A DNA stretch of 7,608 bases from Spirochaetaceae bacterium (GTDB lineage Bacteria; Spirochaetota; Spirochaetia; CADAEX01): contig WRFK01000069.1 of NCBI GenBank assembly GCA_009778835.1, positions 1 through 7,608 on the forward strand, given 5' to 3'. The notes beneath the pieces were generated by a model. It was not told the DNA's origin. It saw only the letters and a program-made list of their open reading frames with translations, and did no database searches. This document shows positions 6,821 to 7,608 of the stretch, in pieces (within the stretch, counting starts at the first letter, position 1; each line of letters begins with the position of its first letter). Position numbers and translations under genes: made by a program.

Positions 6821-7489
6821 ATGATAAATAACAGAAAAATACAAATTTCTGTCTCTATTTTAGGAGCAGATTTAAGCAAGGTTGATCAGGCAATCAAGTT
6901 GTGCGAAGACTCCGGAGTAGATGCTATTCATGTTGATGTAATGGATGGTCATTTTGTTCCCCAGATTACATTTGGAAATAAATTTTTATCTGATATTAAA
7001 AAAATAACAAAACTGCCAAACGATGTTCATCTGATGGTTAATAATCCCGACCGCTTTATTGATGTTTATCTTAAAGCAGGCGCAGATGCGATATCATTTC
7101 ATATAGAAGCTGATATCCATGTTAATAAAACATTAAGCTCAATAAAGGATGGGGGAGCCAAAGCTGGTATATGTATTATCCCTTCCACACCTGTGGCAGC
7201 ACTTTCAGAAATAATTGATATTGTTGATTTTGTTCAGGTTATGACAGTAAATCCTGGTTTTGCAGGGCAGAAAATTATCCATTCATCTATAAGAAAAATT
7301 GGTGAGCTGGATGCAATACGAAGAGCAAAAAATCTTTCTTTTGAGATATCTGTTGATGGCGGTGTAAATAGCCAAACAGCTGGAGAGCTTATAAAACAAG
7401 GGGCAGATATTCTTATAACTGCTTCTGCTTTTTTTAATGCTCCTGATCCGAAAAAGGAAGCTGCGATAATAAGAAGCGGTGGATTATAA
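6821..7489 (+). CDS. rpe: Ribulose-phosphate 3-epimerase
   Basis: This enzyme interconverts D-ribulose 5-phosphate and D-xylulose 5-phosphate in the pentose phosphate pathway, in the cytoplasm. The 222-residue length is normal for this TIM-barrel family. Visible signatures are SILGADLSKV (12-21, usually SILSAD), IHVDVMDGHFVP (36-47) with metal-binding H37 and catalytic/metal D39, DVHLMV (68-73) with H70, VMTVNPGFAGQ (140-150) of the mobile loop, and VDGGV (178-182) with D179. All four metal ligands are present. The phosphate-binding turn reads TASAFF (200-205) where most family members have GSA, a small change. No Shine-Dalgarno is visible before the ATG, but residues 8-15 align with the usual family N-terminus, so the start is about right. 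The gene is divergent from the TPR-greA operon and ends in TAA 69 bases before the antitoxin start. A related hexulose-phosphate epimerase (AlsE-like) specificity is the main alternative. Confidence 0.93.
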   Translation: MINNRKIQISVSILGADLSKVDQAIKLCEDSGVDAIHVDVMDGHFVPQITFGNKFLSDIKKITKLPNDVHLMVNNPDRFIDVYLKAGADAISFHIEADIHVNKTLSSIKDGGAKAGICIIPSTPVAALSEIIDIVDFVQVMTVNPGFAGQKIIHSSIRKIGELDAIRRAKNLSFEISVDGGVNSQTAGELIKQGADILITASAFFNAPDPKKEAAIIRSGGL

Positions 7490-7522
7490 AAACATTTACC
7501 ACATACACTAAAAACAACAAAA

Positions 7523-7552
7523 CTTGACAACTTGTCAAGATGATGATATATT
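7523..7552 (+). promoter_or_regulatory. Promoter and palindromic operator of a toxin-antitoxin operon
   Basis: A perfect 17-bp inverted repeat, CTTGACAA-C-TTGTCAAG (7523-7539), contains an exact consensus -35 box TTGACA (7524-7529). After 17 bases comes TATATT (7547-7552, 5 of 6 to the -10 consensus). The palindrome covers the -35 box and half of the spacer, so a bound repressor would block RNA polymerase. Phd/YefM antitoxins, alone or with their toxin, are known to repress their own operons through palindromes at the promoter. The predicted start point (about 7559) coincides with the antitoxin ATG. Confidence 0.75.
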
Positions 7553-7558
7553 ATTGTC

Positions 7559-7608
7559 ATGAAAGAAATGACTGTTGGAGAGATCAAGACTCATTTTTCT
7601 AAAATTCT
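7559..7608 (+). CDS. Phd/YefM-family antitoxin, 5' end only (cut by the window edge)
   Basis: Sixteen complete codons are visible, translating to MKEMTVGEIKTHFSKI. This matches the N-terminus of the Phd/YefM antitoxin family, whose first beta-strand and helix (typically a Thr/Ser-Val-x-E-x-K/R-x-x-F/L-S pattern) form the dimeric DNA-binding half. The partner toxin, normally RelE/ParE, Doc or PIN type, would follow downstream and is not in the window. An in-frame TGA at 7544-7546 with no ATG in between fixes the longest ATG start at 7559; M4 (7568) is the only alternative. No Shine-Dalgarno precedes either. The upstream palindrome over the -35 box fits an autoregulated antitoxin. Family assignment rests on 16 residues plus this context. 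Confidence 0.72.
   Translation, partial: MKEMTVGEIKTHFSKI

Noticed and set aside
7234..7587. Minus-strand open frame opposite the rpe 3' end and antitoxin start
   Set aside because: It overlaps antisense to the conserved Rpe motifs and the Phd-like N-terminus, and its translation resembles no known protein.

Overview
This AT-rich, roughly 7.6 kb window most probably comes from a spirochaete (Spirochaetota, perhaps a Treponema-like lineage). The main clue is an 895-residue protein whose last ~155 residues are a complete GreA transcript-cleavage factor, attached to a large helical-repeat N-terminus. From memory, this architecture is typical of Borrelia and Treponema and occurs in a shorter form in chlamydiae. 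The genus is not resolved from the sequence.

Layout. (1) Positions 42-1403, plus strand: an exported HEAT-repeat protein with a strong ribosome binding site. (2) Positions 6701 down to 1418, minus strand: a likely three-gene operon of a TPR protein, the GreA fusion and a membrane-anchored von Willebrand factor A (VWA) protein. It has a near-consensus sigma-70 promoter at 6716-6744 and a possible internal promoter before greA. The VWA gene is broken by one in-frame TAA at 2600-2602, in the middle of the VWA domain. The frame continues cleanly on both sides, so this is either a very recent nonsense mutation or a base error. The operon converges on the HEAT gene with only 14 bases between stop codons. 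(3) Positions 6821-7489, plus strand: ribulose-phosphate 3-epimerase (rpe), divergent from the operon. (4) Position 7559 to the window end, plus strand: the first 16 codons of a Phd/YefM-family antitoxin. It is preceded by a perfect 17-bp palindrome laid over a consensus -35 box, as expected for an autoregulated toxin-antitoxin operon whose remainder lies outside the window.

How the parts relate. The GreA fusion should act on stalled RNA polymerase. The TPR and HEAT proteins look like protein-protein interaction scaffolds, and the VWA protein looks like a periplasmic metal-dependent adhesion or sensing domain tied through one membrane span to a cytoplasmic domain I do not recognise. Rpe is core pentose-phosphate metabolism. 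No shared pathway is evident beyond operon membership. The most notable points are the nonsense codon in the VWA gene, the Tudor/SH3-like segment inside the GreA fusion, the antitoxin control region that predicts a leaderless mRNA, and a general tendency here toward very short predicted 5' leaders. I found no RNA genes, CRISPR arrays, insertion sequences or origins, and no gene-free stretch longer than 300 bases.
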